A stretch of 64,000 nucleotides of DNA from Tardiphaga sp. vice304 (GTDB lineage: Bacteria > Pseudomonadota > Alphaproteobacteria > Rhizobiales > Xanthobacteraceae), in the NCBI RefSeq assembly GCF_007018905.1, contig NZ_CP041402.1:3894001-3958000 (forward strand). The letters run 5' to 3'. The position numbers and the translations under genes are program-made. The notes under the pieces were generated by a model that saw nothing but the letters and a program-made list of their open reading frames with translations, was not told the origin of the DNA and did not search any database. Shown here piece after piece: positions 33,828 through 43,622 of the stretch (within the stretch, counting starts at the first letter, position 1; every line of letters begins with the position of its first letter).

Positions 33828-35870
33828 ATGCCCGACAGCAACCCGCCCGGATTCGTATTCGGCCTCGCCAACCTCACCCCGCCGGCGCCGCCCGCCGCCC
33901 AGATCACCGTCACCTTCCCGGATGGCGCCGCGCGCGAATTCGCCGCCGGCATCACCGGCTTCGAGATCGCCAAGGGGATCTCGCCCTCGCTCGCCAAACG
34001 CACCGTCGCGATGGCGCTGGACGGCGTGGTGACCGACCTTTCCGACCCGATCGAGCGCGACGCCAAGATCGAATTCGTCAACCGCGACGACCCGCGCGCG
34101 CTGGAGCTGATCCGGCATGACGCAGCCCATGTGCTGGCGGAAGCCGTGCAGGCGCTGTGGCCGGGCACCCAGGTCACCATCGGCCCGGTGATCGAGAACG
34201 GCTTCTATTACGACTTCTTCCGCAACGACCCGTTCACGCCGGAAGACTTTGCCGCGATCGAGAAGAAGATGCGCGAGATCATCCAGCGCGACAAACCCTT
34301 CACCAAGGAAATCTGGTCGCGCGACGACATCAAGCAGGTGTTCTCGGACAACGGCGAGATGTTCAAGGTCGAGCTGGTCGACATGATCCCGGCCGACCAG
34401 ACCATCAAGGTCTACAAGCAGGGCGACTGGTTCGACCTCTGCCGCGGCCCGCACATGACCTCGGTCGGCAAGGTCGGCACCGCCTTCAAACTGATGAAGG
34501 TGGCCGGCGCCTATTGGCGCGGCGACAGCAACAACCCGATGCTGACGCGAATCTACGGCACGGCGTTCGCGAAGCAGGAAGATCTCGACGCCTATTTGCA
34601 CCAGATCGAGGAGGCCGAGAAGCGCGACCACCGCAAGCTCGGCCGCGAGCTCGACCTGTTCCACTTCCAGGAGGAAGGCCCCGGTGTCGTGTTCTGGCAC
34701 GCCAAGGGCTGGACCATCTTCCAGGCGCTGGTCGCCTATATGCGCCGCCGGCTCGGCAGCGACTATCAGGAAGTCAACGCGCCGCAAATTCTCGACAAGT
34801 CGCTGTGGGAGACCTCCGGCCACTGGGAGTGGTACCGCGAAAACATGTTCGCGGCGCAGTCCGCCGGCGACGAGGCGGAAGACAAGCGCTGGTTCGCACT
34901 GAAGCCGATGAACTGCCCGGGCCACGTGCAGATCTTCAAGCACGGCCTGAAGAGCTACCGCGACCTGCCGCTGCGCATCGCCGAATTCGGCGTGGTGCAT
35001 CGCTACGAGCCGTCGGGCGCCATGCACGGGCTGATGCGCGTGCGCGGCTTCACGCAGGACGACGCGCATGTGTTCTGCACCGAGCAGCAGCTCGCTGACG
35101 AATGCATGAAGATCAACGAGCTCATTCTGTCGACCTATGCCGATTTCGGCTTCGACGGCGACCTCACGGTCAAGCTCTCGACGCGACCGGAAAAGCGCGT
35201 CGGCACCGAGGAGATGTGGGACCACGCCGAGCGCGTGATGGCCACCGTGCTGTCGGAGATCGCGGCGCAGGGCGGCAACCGCATCAAGACCGAAATCTCG
35301 CCCGGCGAAGGCGCGTTCTACGGGCCGAAGTTCGAGTATGTGCTGCGCGACGCGATCGGCCGCGACTGGCAGTGCGGCACCACGCAGGTCGATTTCAACC
35401 TGCCGGAACGCTTTGGCGCGTTCTACATCGATGCCGACGGTTCGAAAAAGGCGCCGGTGATGGTGCATCGCGCGATCTGCGGCTCGATGGAGCGCTACAT
35501 CGGCATCCTGATCGAGCATTTTGCCGGCAACTTCCCGCTGTGGCTGGCCCCGACCCAGATCGTGGTCACCACGATCACCTCGGAAGGCGACGACTACGCG
35601 ACGACCGTCGCCGCCGCCGCGCGAAAAGCCGGGCTGCGCGTCGAGATCGACCTGCGCAACGAGAAGATCAACTACAAGGTCCGCGAGCACTCGCTGATGA
35701 AGATCCCGGTGATGCTGGTGGTCGGCAAGAAGGAAGCCGAAACCGGCCAGGTCTCGATCCGCCGCTTCGGCAGCGAAAAGCAGACCGTGATGTCGCTGAC
35801 CGACGCGCTGGCCTCACTGGTCGAGGAAGCCACGCCGCCGGACGTCAAGCGGGCGAGGGACGCGGCATGA
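33828..35870 (+). CDS. thrS: Threonine--tRNA ligase
   Basis: This 680-aa synthetase charges tRNA-Thr. It has an N-terminal TGS domain ([20 protein letters not shown]) and an editing domain with the zinc-like [20 protein letters not shown] and [13 protein letters not shown] sites. The class II catalytic core follows ([56 protein letters not shown]), then an anticodon-binding domain ([20 protein letters not shown]). ATG 33828 is preferred to 33822 because GGAG lies 6 nt upstream. The first 30 residues are a Pro-rich extension. It overlaps the next small gene by 4 nt. Confidence 0.97.
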   Translation: MPDSNPPGFVFGLANLTPPAPPAAQITVTFPDGAAREFAAGITGFEIAKGISPSLAKRTVAMALDGVVTDLSDPIERDAKIEFVNRDDPRALELIRHDAAHVLAEAVQALWPGTQVTIGPVIENGFYYDFFRNDPFTPEDFAAIEKKMREIIQRDKPFTKEIWSRDDIKQVFSDNGEMFKVELVDMIPADQTIKVYKQGDWFDLCRGPHMTSVGKVGTAFKLMKVAGAYWRGDSNNPMLTRIYGTAFAKQEDLDAYLHQIEEAEKRDHRKLGRELDLFHFQEEGPGVVFWHAKGWTIFQALVAYMRRRLGSDYQEVNAPQILDKSLWETSGHWEWYRENMFAAQSAGDEAEDKRWFALKPMNCPGHVQIFKHGLKSYRDLPLRIAEFGVVHRYEPSGAMHGLMRVRGFTQDDAHVFCTEQQLADECMKINELILSTYADFGFDGDLTVKLSTRPEKRVGTEEMWDHAERVMATVLSEIAAQGGNRIKTEISPGEGAFYGPKFEYVLRDAIGRDWQCGTTQVDFNLPERFGAFYIDADGSKKAPVMVHRAICGSMERYIGILIEHFAGNFPLWLAPTQIVVTTITSEGDDYATTVAAAARKAGLRVEIDLRNEKINYKVREHSLMKIPVMLVVGKKEAETGQVSIRRFGSEKQTVMSLTDALASLVEEATPPDVKRARDAA

Positions 35871-36064
35871 CCGACGAACAGGAAATCCCCGCCTACCCGA
35901 TCCTGGCCTATCAGTTGATCCCGGATCCCAACCGCCCGCATGTCGTGGCGCTGGCGTTCGAGACCGACCAGGGCCACAGCCTGTTTCTGGCGACGCGCGA
36001 GATCCTGGAGGATCTCGCGAAGGATCTGCTCGACCGCGCCGGCAAGATGCCGGCCAGGGGCTAA
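35867..36064 (+). CDS. Small hypothetical protein translationally coupled to thrS
   Basis: This 65-aa protein opens [20 protein letters not shown] and continues [20 protein letters not shown] before a basic end. Its ATG overlaps the thrS stop (ATGA), a strong sign of translational coupling. It is acidic and soluble with no recognisable domain. Its position suggests a role linked to ThrS or simple co-expression. Confidence 0.8.
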   Translation: MTDEQEIPAYPILAYQLIPDPNRPHVVALAFETDQGHSLFLATREILEDLAKDLLDRAGKMPARG

Positions 36065-36191
36065 GCGATTGAACGGCCGGGCGATCACGCGATCGCGCGG
36101 TCACATTCGATCTAAATGATCGCGGCCCGCCTCAACGCGGGCAGTTTCGCGTGGTATTGGTATCGGCAGTCCCATTGCCGAAGAGATCGCC

Positions 36192-36755
36192 GTGCCCGAC
36201 ATCATCGACTTCCTGAAGACCCGCCGTTCCGTCAAGCCGCGCGAGATGAGCGGCCCCGGCCCCTCCCCCGCCGAAATCGACACCATCCTGACGATCGGCG
36301 CGCGGGTGCCGGATCACGGCAAGCTGGCGCCGTGGCGCTTCATCGTATTCGAGGGCGATGCGCGTGCGCGCGCCGGCGACGTCATCGCCGCAGCGCTGTC
36401 GCGCAGTAAACCGGAGGCCTCGGCCGCCGATCTCGACGGCGCCAGGAACAGCCTGATGGAAGCGCCGCTGGTGATCGCGGTGGTCTCCAGCATCAAGCCG
36501 CATCCAAAGGTGCCGCCGTGGGAGCAGGAGCTGTCGGCCGGCGCGAGCTGCATGAACCTCGTCACCGCCGCCACCGCGCTCGGCTTCGGGGCCAACTGGC
36601 TGACCGGCTGGTATTCCTACGACCGTGCCATGCTCGATGGCCTCGGCCTTGGTGCCCACGAAAAGATTGCCGGCTTCATCCACATCGGCAAGCCGACCAA
36701 GCCGAACGAAGACCGGCCTCGGCCGGAGCTGGCGAAGTTGGTCACCAGATTCTAG
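36192..36755 (+). CDS. Nitroreductase family protein (YdjA-like)
   Basis: This 187-aa FMN-dependent oxidoreductase has the N-terminal Arg-Arg-Ser FMN-binding motif (IIDFLKTRRSVKPREMSGPG) and ARVPDHGKLAPWRFIVFEG. Further family sequence is SAGASCMNLVTAATALGFGA, then NWLTGW and the C-terminal GFIHIGKP. It is the compact YdjA type, which uses NAD(P)H to reduce nitro or quinone-like compounds. It starts with GTG 36192. A palindromic repeat follows directly after the stop. Confidence 0.93.
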   Translation: MPDIIDFLKTRRSVKPREMSGPGPSPAEIDTILTIGARVPDHGKLAPWRFIVFEGDARARAGDVIAAALSRSKPEASAADLDGARNSLMEAPLVIAVVSSIKPHPKVPPWEQELSAGASCMNLVTAATALGFGANWLTGWYSYDRAMLDGLGLGAHEKIAGFIHIGKPTKPNEDRPRPELAKLVTRF

Positions 36756-36756
36756 C

Positions 36757-36883
36757 TGTCATTCCGGGGCGGGAGGAGCGCGAGCTGCGACCGAACCCGG
36801 AATCCTGAAATGTTCATCGCAAAACACATCGAGGTTCCGGGTTCGCTCGCGCTGCCGCGCTGGCGCCCCGGAACGACAATGTC
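36757..36883. repeat. Intergenic palindromic repeat element (type C)
   Basis: Outer TGTCATTCCGGGGCG and CGCCCCGGAACGACA arms face each other, with inner CGAACCCGGAATC and GGTTCCGGGTTCG arms. It fills the gap between the nitroreductase stop and the convergent GGDEF-EAL gene. A half-copy lies at 24935-25025. Confidence 0.8.
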
Positions 36884-36888
36884 GGGCG

Positions 36889-39363
36889 CTACGCCGCTTC
36901 CGACGCCCGCGCGCCGAACCGGCGCAACAACTCTTCCACCTCGGACGCCGGCTTCGCGGCGCTGAACAGGAAGCCCTGCACCTCGGTGCAGCCCTCGGCG
37001 CGCAGCCAGTCGAGCTGGTCGACGGTCTCGACGCCTTCGGCGGTCGTGGTGATGTTGAGGCTGCGGCCGAGCCCGGAAATCGCTCGCACGATGGCGATGC
37101 AATCGGAGCGACCGACCAGATCCTTGATGAAGGAGCGATCGATCTTGATCTTGTCGAACGGAAAACTCCGGAGATAGCTGAGCGACGAATAGCCGGTGCC
37201 GAAATCGTCCATCGAGATGCGGACGCCGAGCGCGCGCAACTGGTGAAGCACCGCTAGATTGGCTTCGGTTTCGGCGAGGAACAGCGACTCGGTAATCTCC
37301 AGTTCCAGCCGAAGCGGCGACAGGCCGGAATAGGCCAGCGCCGCGATCACCACCTGCACCAGATTGCGGTTGCGGAATTGCACCGGTGAGAGATTCACGG
37401 CGATCTTGATATCGTCCGGCCATTTCGCGGCCTCGACGCAGGCCTTGCGCAGCACCCATTCGCCGAGCGTGACGATCAGGCCGATGTCCTCGGCGACCGG
37501 GATGAAGTCCGCCGGCGAGATCATGCCCTTGTCCGGGTGCTTCCAGCGCAACAGCGCCTCGAAGCCGGTGATGCGGTCCGCGGCGAGATCGACCAAAGGC
37601 TGGTAGTGTAACTCGAACTCGCCATTGGCAAAGGCGCGCCGCAGGTCGATCTCCATGTCACGGCGCTTCTGCGCCTGGAGATCCATCTCGCGCTCGAAGA
37701 AATGATGCACGCCGCCGCCGTCGTTCTTGGCGCGGTACAGCGCCATGTCGGCGTTGCGCATCAGCTCTTCGCTGTTGTCGCCGTCGCCGGGCGACAGCGC
37801 GATGCCGACGCTGGCGCCAATCACGATCTCGATGCCGTCCATGTCATAGGGTTCGCTCAGCGTATGGATCAGCCGGAGCGCGAAATCATTGGCGTCGTTG
37901 GGCGCAATCTCGCCGGCCAGCACGATCGCAAATTCGTCGCCGCCGAGCCGCGCCACCAGATCGCTGCCGCGGACATTGGCGCGCATCCGCGCGGCCACCA
38001 TGGTCAGCAGCCGGTCGCCCATCGGGTGACCGAAGGAATCGTTGACGTTCTTGAACAGATCGAGGTCGATGCACAGCACCGCGATGCCGCCTTCGGCATC
38101 CGAGCGCGCCTGCTGCAGCGCCTGGTTCAGCCGCTCCTGATACATCACGCGGTTGGCGAGGCCCGTCAGGCCGTCGTGATGCGCCATGTGCGCGACGCGG
38201 GCCTCCGCCTTGCGACGCTCGGTGATGTCCACCACGGCGACGAGAAAGCCGTCGCGGCCCTCGAACGACACCCGGCGGCCGTAGGTCAGAACCTGGATCT
38301 CGCTGCCATTCGCCCTGATGTGCCGCCAGTTGCGCTCAGACTGATAGGCATCGCCGATCTCCTGCAGCGACCTCGTATGCGCGTCCCATTCATCCTCCGG
38401 CCAGATCTGCCGGAGCTCCATGGTAAGAAAGGTGGCGCGATCATAGCCATAATGCGCAATTGCAGCGTCATTGACGCCAAGAAAGTGCAACGTCTCCGCA
38501 TCGAACACCCACATCGGCATCGGGTTGGCATCGAACAGCAGCCGGAACGATTCCTCGCGGCGCTTGATGTCGGTGACGTCCGTGATCGTCAGCGATAACA
38601 GATCGCCGAACGCGGTAGCGCTGAGCCGCAGGTTGCGGTCGGCGCTGTCGATCTCGAACTGGTCGCTGGTCCCGCGCGAGATCATCGATAGCAGCCATTG
38701 CAGCACGTCCGGCAGGCACAGCGCGTGGCCGCCAGCACTCAACCTGCACCATTGCAGCCCGGTCGAGGGCGCCTTCAACAGTCTTGCCGCGCCATCGTTC
38801 AGGTGCACGATCTGGAAGTCGAAAGCCTGGCTCGCAGAGTTGCGGATCGCCGCCAGCGTCACGATGCCTTCATTGGTGGCCGAAAAGATCGCATCGACGA
38901 GATTGTAGCGCGGCCCGTGCTCATTGACGTAGACTCCGATCAGCGTACTGCCCCAGCGCGACGCGGTCGGCAGCGCGAGCATTTCGTAGGTCTGTACCAG
39001 TCCGTTACGGACGCAATGCACCGAGGAGATGCGCGGCCGACCGGTCTGTAGCGCGCAGCCTGCAGCCTCCGAAAGGGCCGTGGCGCAATCCGGCGAAAGC
39101 GTATCGAGCGGGATGTCCCAGCGCTCGTCGCCGAGCCAGTGCTGCACGTAACGGCCGCTCCGCGACACCCGCCATGACGCGCCGTCGCCCACCAGCAGTA
39201 CGATGTGATCGGCCAGGCGCCCGAGGCTGCCGAGCATCACCTCTTCATAGCCCGGCAAATTCTGGCCAGGCCGAACTGCGGCGTGCCACTTGCGCTGCAG
39301 CACCGGAACGTCACCCTGCAACTTGCTATCCGGTTGCCCGGCGTATTGTCTGACCGCAGTCAC
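36889..39363 (-). CDS. PAS-GGDEF-EAL protein (c-di-GMP synthesis/degradation)
   Basis: This 824-aa protein has three recognisable parts. A PAS/PAC domain covers about residues 270-385 (LLFDANPMPMWVFDAETLHF). A GGDEF domain with an intact active site lies at 474-478 (ARLGGDEFAIVL). An EAL domain begins near 570, with the EALLRW motif at 602-607, then DDFGTGYSSLSYLRSFPFDK. Residues 1-265 probably form further sensory PAS/GAF-like folds (PGYEEVMLGSLGRLADHIVL). There is no membrane segment, so it is cytoplasmic. Both catalytic motifs look intact, so it may make or hydrolyse c-di-GMP. The GTG start has AGGAAC upstream. Confidence 0.94.
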   Translation of the reverse strand: MTAVRQYAGQPDSKLQGDVPVLQRKWHAAVRPGQNLPGYEEVMLGSLGRLADHIVLLVGDGASWRVSRSGRYVQHWLGDERWDIPLDTLSPDCATALSEAAGCALQTGRPRISSVHCVRNGLVQTYEMLALPTASRWGSTLIGVYVNEHGPRYNLVDAIFSATNEGIVTLAAIRNSASQAFDFQIVHLNDGAARLLKAPSTGLQWCRLSAGGHALCLPDVLQWLLSMISRGTSDQFEIDSADRNLRLSATAFGDLLSLTITDVTDIKRREESFRLLFDANPMPMWVFDAETLHFLGVNDAAIAHYGYDRATFLTMELRQIWPEDEWDAHTRSLQEIGDAYQSERNWRHIRANGSEIQVLTYGRRVSFEGRDGFLVAVVDITERRKAEARVAHMAHHDGLTGLANRVMYQERLNQALQQARSDAEGGIAVLCIDLDLFKNVNDSFGHPMGDRLLTMVAARMRANVRGSDLVARLGGDEFAIVLAGEIAPNDANDFALRLIHTLSEPYDMDGIEIVIGASVGIALSPGDGDNSEELMRNADMALYRAKNDGGGVHHFFEREMDLQAQKRRDMEIDLRRAFANGEFELHYQPLVDLAADRITGFEALLRWKHPDKGMISPADFIPVAEDIGLIVTLGEWVLRKACVEAAKWPDDIKIAVNLSPVQFRNRNLVQVVIAALAYSGLSPLRLELEITESLFLAETEANLAVLHQLRALGVRISMDDFGTGYSSLSYLRSFPFDKIKIDRSFIKDLVGRSDCIAIVRAISGLGRSLNITTTAEGVETVDQLDWLRAEGCTEVQGFLFSAAKPASEVEELLRRFGARASEAA

Positions 39364-39560
39364 GACGTTCCTTTCTGCATCCTTGTGGTGCAGACGGTAT
39401 TCGGGTCATGCTGCTTAACGTGATGTAAACGATCCGCCGCCGTGACGCGCAATCCAGCATTATGAATTTTTAAAGTCGCGTGATGGTTAGGACGAATTCA
39501 GAACCATGACAGTAGCATGACATATCGACGGCTATTGATACTTGTTGTCGTTCTTCTGCG

Positions 39561-40622
39561 CTAGCGCGCGACGACTTCGATTTCGCCGTCGACGCCATTG
39601 ACCACCTTGAACGGGCGCTCGAACACCTTGCCTTCGTTCTTGGCGATGGCCCGGTACTCGCCTTCGGAAAGCACGACGCGCGGGAAGGCGCCGATCGATT
39701 CCTTGATGACGTCGCCGGCCGGGGTGATCACCGACCACGCGGTGTTGGCCAGCGCCTCGCCGCCCTTGTCGCCGACCAGCTTCAGCGTGATCACGGCCGC
39801 ACGGTGCGAGATGGTGACGTCGGTCAGCTTGCTGGCCTGGACGCGAATGTCGGAGCGCACCGTCGAATTGGCGTCGCCGTAGTTGGAGACGATGTAGTAG
39901 GTGCCTTCCTGCAGCAGCACGACGTCGCCGGCGGGCACGCTCGGCAGCAAGGGCGCGCGTTCGCCGGCCTCGAACTGGCTGCCCTTGTAGATACTGAACG
40001 AGATCTGGTTCTGCGGAATTTTAGAGGAGCCAACGCGGCCCTCGATGCGCAGGCCCCCGGCGGGCAGCACGAAGGATTCGCGATCGGTGTCGGTCTTGAT
40101 CGTCACCGGGCGCACTGCGCTGACCAGCCCCATCGCGACATGCACCACGTAGCTGCCGGGCGGCAGCACGATATTGGGGGTCGCGCCACGGTCTTCGCGG
40201 ATCAGCTTGAAGGCGCCGGTTTCGTCCGGCCGGTCGGAATAGACCCGCCACACCAGCCCGTTGCCGATCACCGACATGTCCTTGCCGTAGCGAGCGGTCA
40301 GCGCCAGCACGCCCTGCGCGGGCGCAGCCGGGCTGACGGGGAGCGGCGACGGCACCGGCGGCGTCACGGCGGCGACCGGCGGCTGGGTCAAAGGCGCCGG
40401 CAGCAAAGGCGCGGAAGCCGGCCCCGAAGGTGGTGCCAAGCTGATGGCCGGGCCGGACTCGACGCCCGGGATCGAGCCCGGCGGCACCGGCGGCGGACGA
40501 TCGCTGAAAAACTGGGCCAAGGCAGGACCGGCTGGAAAAGTCGACAGCAAGGCCAGCGCCAGCGCGCATGCCAAGCGTTGGCCCCTTCCGGCTCTTACCA
40601 AATCATCGCCCAGTGCCATCAT
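39561..40622 (-). CDS. Secreted hypothetical protein with Pro-rich N-terminus and beta-sandwich repeats
   Basis: This 353-aa protein has a signal peptide (LACALALALLSTFPAGPALA) and a 60-residue Pro/Ala-rich linker. About 250 residues of beta-rich sequence follow, with repeated carboxypeptidase-regulatory/PEGA-like segments (LPPGSYVVHVAMGLVSAVRP, LQEGTYYIVSNYGDANSTVR, LSEGEYRAIAKNEGKVFERP). It is probably periplasmic; function unknown. The start is uncertain: ATG 40622 or 40619 has AGGG nearby, while a GTG at 40637 is also open. It is divergent from the patatin gene. Confidence 0.85.
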   Translation of the reverse strand: MMALGDDLVRAGRGQRLACALALALLSTFPAGPALAQFFSDRPPPVPPGSIPGVESGPAISLAPPSGPASAPLLPAPLTQPPVAAVTPPVPSPLPVSPAAPAQGVLALTARYGKDMSVIGNGLVWRVYSDRPDETGAFKLIREDRGATPNIVLPPGSYVVHVAMGLVSAVRPVTIKTDTDRESFVLPAGGLRIEGRVGSSKIPQNQISFSIYKGSQFEAGERAPLLPSVPAGDVVLLQEGTYYIVSNYGDANSTVRSDIRVQASKLTDVTISHRAAVITLKLVGDKGGEALANTAWSVITPAGDVIKESIGAFPRVVLSEGEYRAIAKNEGKVFERPFKVVNGVDGEIEVVAR

Positions 40623-40862
40623 CGCCCTGCTTTTCACCGAAAACGCGGCAAATTCAAGCCTGCACTTGGCACCCTACACAATGCCGCGAGATCCACCGGC
40701 AATGTACGCCGTCCGGCGGACGTGTCGCCACGGCGTCGTATTTACTGCCTAAGGCGATGTTCGGCGGCATAAATCATGAATGCGGTACCGTCTGGCGTCA
40801 TTCGGCCGGGCCGAATAAATATGCGGCCGTCGACTGAATCAGGCCGGCTGAGGAGTGAGTTC

Positions 40863-41936
40863 GTGCTGGAGAATCTGATGGGGCGCAACGAAAACGGCGC
40901 GAATGGCCGTGACAAGCCGGGAATTGGCAGCCCAGGTCTCGGCAGACCAAGTCTCGGCAGACCAGGTCTCGGCAGCGTCCGCCGCCCCGTGATCGGGCTG
41001 GCGCTGGGTGGCGGGGCTGCGCGCGGCTTTGCCCATATCGGCGTGCTGCGCACCCTTTTGGCCCACGGCATCGTCCCCAACGTCGTGGTCGGCACCTCGA
41101 TCGGCGCCGTGGTCGGTGGCGCCTACGCGGCGGGCCAGCTCGACACGCTGGAAGAATGGGCGCGCGGCCTGCAGCCGCGCAACATCCTCGGCTACCTCGA
41201 CATCCGCCTCAACGGCTCCGGCCTGATCGGCGGCAACAAGCTGGCCGCCCAGCTCGAGGCCTCGCTCGGCGACACCGTGATTGAGGACCTGCCGCTGAAA
41301 TTCGCCAGCGTGGCGACCGAAGTCCGCACCGGCCACGAGATCTGGCTGACGCATGGCCGGCTGGTCGACGCGATGCGCGCGTCTTACGCCCTGCCCGGCA
41401 TCTTCTCGCCGATGCTGGTCGGCGACCGCTGGCTGGTGGACGGCGCGTTGGTCAATCCGGTGCCGGTATCGGCGGCGCGCGCGCTCGGCGCGGAAATCAT
41501 GATTGCCGTCAACCTCAGCAACGACGTGTTCGGCCATAGTACGACGATCTTTTCGCACGGCGCCCACGCGCGTCCGATCGAACCGGAGATCGAGCCGGAG
41601 GAGCCGCCGAAGCGCGGCTTCAGCCGGCTGTTCTCCGCCGAGCGCACCATGAAACGCGAGTTCTTCGGCAGCCGCGGCCGGCCCGGCATTTCCTCGGTGA
41701 TGGTCGATGCCTTCAACATCATGCAGGACCGCATCACCCGGGCGCGCCTTGCCGGCGATCCGCCGGACATGCTGATCGCGCCCCGCATCGGTCATATCGG
41801 CTGGTTCGACTTCCACCGTGCCGACGAATTGATCGCGCACGGCTCCCGCGCCGCCGAACGCGCGATCGATTCGATCCGCGAAGCGATCGGGGAAGTCGCC
41901 CCCCAGTCCACGCACGAGGCGCTGATCGAAACCTGA
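40863..41936 (+). CDS. Patatin-like phospholipase family protein
   Basis: This 357-aa lipid acyl hydrolase has the oxyanion-hole motif GLALGGGAARGFAHIGVLR. The nucleophile Ser is in VVVGTSIGAVVGGAY (GxSxG) and the catalytic Asp in RWLVDGALVNPVPVSAARAL (DGA). It resembles the RssA/NTE-type bacterial patatins, acting on phospholipids or acyl esters. The N-terminal region contains a short Gly-Leu-Gly-Arg-Pro repeat. GTG 40863 has AGGAG 7 nt upstream; ATG 40878 is the alternative. Confidence 0.94.
   Translation: MLENLMGRNENGANGRDKPGIGSPGLGRPSLGRPGLGSVRRPVIGLALGGGAARGFAHIGVLRTLLAHGIVPNVVVGTSIGAVVGGAYAAGQLDTLEEWARGLQPRNILGYLDIRLNGSGLIGGNKLAAQLEASLGDTVIEDLPLKFASVATEVRTGHEIWLTHGRLVDAMRASYALPGIFSPMLVGDRWLVDGALVNPVPVSAARALGAEIMIAVNLSNDVFGHSTTIFSHGAHARPIEPEIEPEEPPKRGFSRLFSAERTMKREFFGSRGRPGISSVMVDAFNIMQDRITRARLAGDPPDMLIAPRIGHIGWFDFHRADELIAHGSRAAERAIDSIREAIGEVAPQSTHEALIET
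40932..40976 (+). repeat. 15-bp in-frame minisatellite inside the patatin gene
   Basis: Three tandem 15-bp units (CCAGGTCTCGGCAGA, CCAAGTCTCGGCAGA, CCAGGTCTCGGCAGC) encode PGLGR-PSLGR-PGLGS just before the catalytic domain. Copy number could vary by slippage without breaking the frame. Confidence 0.9.
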
Positions 41937-42105
41937 ACGTCCGGGTTTTGCCGCGGCTACTCTCGATGGTCGCGGTCCGAAGGAGAAAGGCCAAGTATAG
42001 GATCGACGGACGCAAACGCCATTTCAGTCGGCTCATGCTGGGATGGAGGATCCAACCCTAGCGCAGACGCATGCGCCGTTCAATTCAAGCCGTCCCCACG
42101 TGCAA

Positions 42106-42534
42106 TCAGGCCGTCGCGATATAGTCACGCAGCGCTTCCTGCTCATGCTCGAATTCGCGCAGCCGCCATTTGACGACGTCGCCGATCGAGATCAGCCCGA
42201 CCATCTTGTCGCCGTCCATGACGGGCAGATGCCTGAACTTGCCGGAAGTCATCATCTCCATCAGCGCGCCCACGGTGTCGGTCGCCTTGCAACTGATGAC
42301 CTTGCGCGTCATCACCGCCTGTACCGGTTCGTCCAGCGCAGAGGCGCCGCGCTCGCCGATCACGCGGACGATGTCGCGTTCCGACAGGATGCCGTCGAGG
42401 TGCTGCCCGGACATCACCAAGACCGCACCGATCTTGCGCTCCGACAGCAGCTTGATGGCCACCGACAATGTGTCGTCCGGCCCGACGTGGATAATCTGGT
42501 GGCCTTTGGAATCGAGGATTGCACGTACCGTCAT
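42106..42534 (-). CDS. CBS domain-containing protein
   Basis: This 142-aa protein is a tandem pair of CBS domains: residues about 1-65 (TVRAILDSKGHQIIHVGPDD, GAVLVMSGQHLDGILSERDI) and 75-135 (MTRKVISCKATDTVGALMEM, GKFRHLPVMDGDKMVGLISI). CBS pairs bind adenine nucleotides and usually regulate a partner. No partner domain is fused. It is monocistronic, between the patatin and rhomboid genes. Confidence 0.95.
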   Translation of the reverse strand: MTVRAILDSKGHQIIHVGPDDTLSVAIKLLSERKIGAVLVMSGQHLDGILSERDIVRVIGERGASALDEPVQAVMTRKVISCKATDTVGALMEMMTSGKFRHLPVMDGDKMVGLISIGDVVKWRLREFEHEQEALRDYIATA

Positions 42535-42712
42535 CGCCGCCTCCTGAAGTCGAATTCGCCCTTGGGTGGGCGTCTCTTATTCTTGGGCACTCAAGATCCC
42601 GGGCAGTCAAAGAACAACGCCGCGGAAAAGCGTAACATCGCCCCGCCAAGGTCACCTGTCCCTTCGGCAATGTGGATCAATCCTGCCGACCCCGCAAGGC
42701 GGCGGCCTGCGC

Positions 42713-43483
42713 TCAGCGCAGGTCAGGCCTGTCTGGGGCCGCAACGCCGGCGCCAGGCCTTCTGCGCGGGATCGGGTCAAACAGCGAGAACAGCAGCAGC
42801 CCGGCAAAGAAGCCGCCGATATGCGCCTGCCAGGCGACGCTGGCGCCTTCGGCCCCGATCGCGATCGCGCCGACCCCGAAGATGATATTGACCGCGAACC
42901 AGACGCCCAGAAATCCCAGCACGCGCGGATCGCGCAGCGCGCGCAGCAGCGGCTGCGCCGGGACGCGCGCGGCCTCGTCGGCATCGCCGCGGTTGAACGA
43001 CAGGAAGCTGCCGCGCACGAAGGCGAAGCGGATCGCGGCGGCCATCGCGCCGGACACCGAGGCCGAAGCGCCGATCATCGGCGCCAGCTCGTGCTCATGC
43101 GTGAGCAGATGCGCGGCCGCGCCGCCGACGGCCGTCACCGCCATGAAGACGAAGAACCGGACCGCGCCGAAGCGCCGCGCCAGCGCGCTGCCGAACGGCA
43201 GCAGCCACAGCACGTTGAAGCCGATATGGCTGAGATTGGCGTGCAGCAGCGAGTAGCTGACGAAGGTCCAGATCTTGGCGCCGGCGCCGCCCGGAAATGG
43301 CATCGCCAGCAGCGTCTGGTCGTAACGCTTGGGGATGAAACCGAACATTTCGATGACGAGGTCGTCGAGTTCCGGGGGCAGCAACAGCCGGCCGACATGG
43401 ATCAGCGCCAGCAGCGCCACATAGGCGGTCAGCGCCCCCGGCAGGGTCAGGATGGGCTCACGCGGGGGGACGGTGGATTCCAA
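42713..43483 (-). CDS. Rhomboid family intramembrane serine protease
   Basis: This 256-aa membrane protein has about six transmembrane helices. Rhomboid landmarks are visible: WTFVSYSLLHANLSHIGFNV (helix 2 His/Asn), PMIGASASVSGAMAAAIRFA with the presumed nucleophile Ser in GAS, and WQAHIGGFFAGLLLFSLFDP with the catalytic His. The residue after the Ser is Ala where GASG is usual, which could lower activity. The Arg/Pro-rich C-terminus is cytoplasmic. Substrate unknown. Confidence 0.92.
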   Translation of the reverse strand: MESTVPPREPILTLPGALTAYVALLALIHVGRLLLPPELDDLVIEMFGFIPKRYDQTLLAMPFPGGAGAKIWTFVSYSLLHANLSHIGFNVLWLLPFGSALARRFGAVRFFVFMAVTAVGGAAAHLLTHEHELAPMIGASASVSGAMAAAIRFAFVRGSFLSFNRGDADEAARVPAQPLLRALRDPRVLGFLGVWFAVNIIFGVGAIAIGAEGASVAWQAHIGGFFAGLLLFSLFDPIPRRRPGAGVAAPDRPDLR

Positions 43484-43622
43484 CGGTCAAGGGCCTGGTC
43501 AGCGGGCTCATGCGAGCGATCGCCCAAATAGGCGGGTTTACGCCGGCGAAGCAAGCGCGCGATGGCCGCAGCGGGCCGGGACGGATCGCATGTCAGCAAT
43601 GCCGGCTGTGGCGCACAAGCGT

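Noticed and set aside
33786..35690. Minus-strand frame of 634 codons opposite thrS
   Set aside because: It is a GC-rich shadow of thrS with no recognisable motif and overlaps a certain gene completely.
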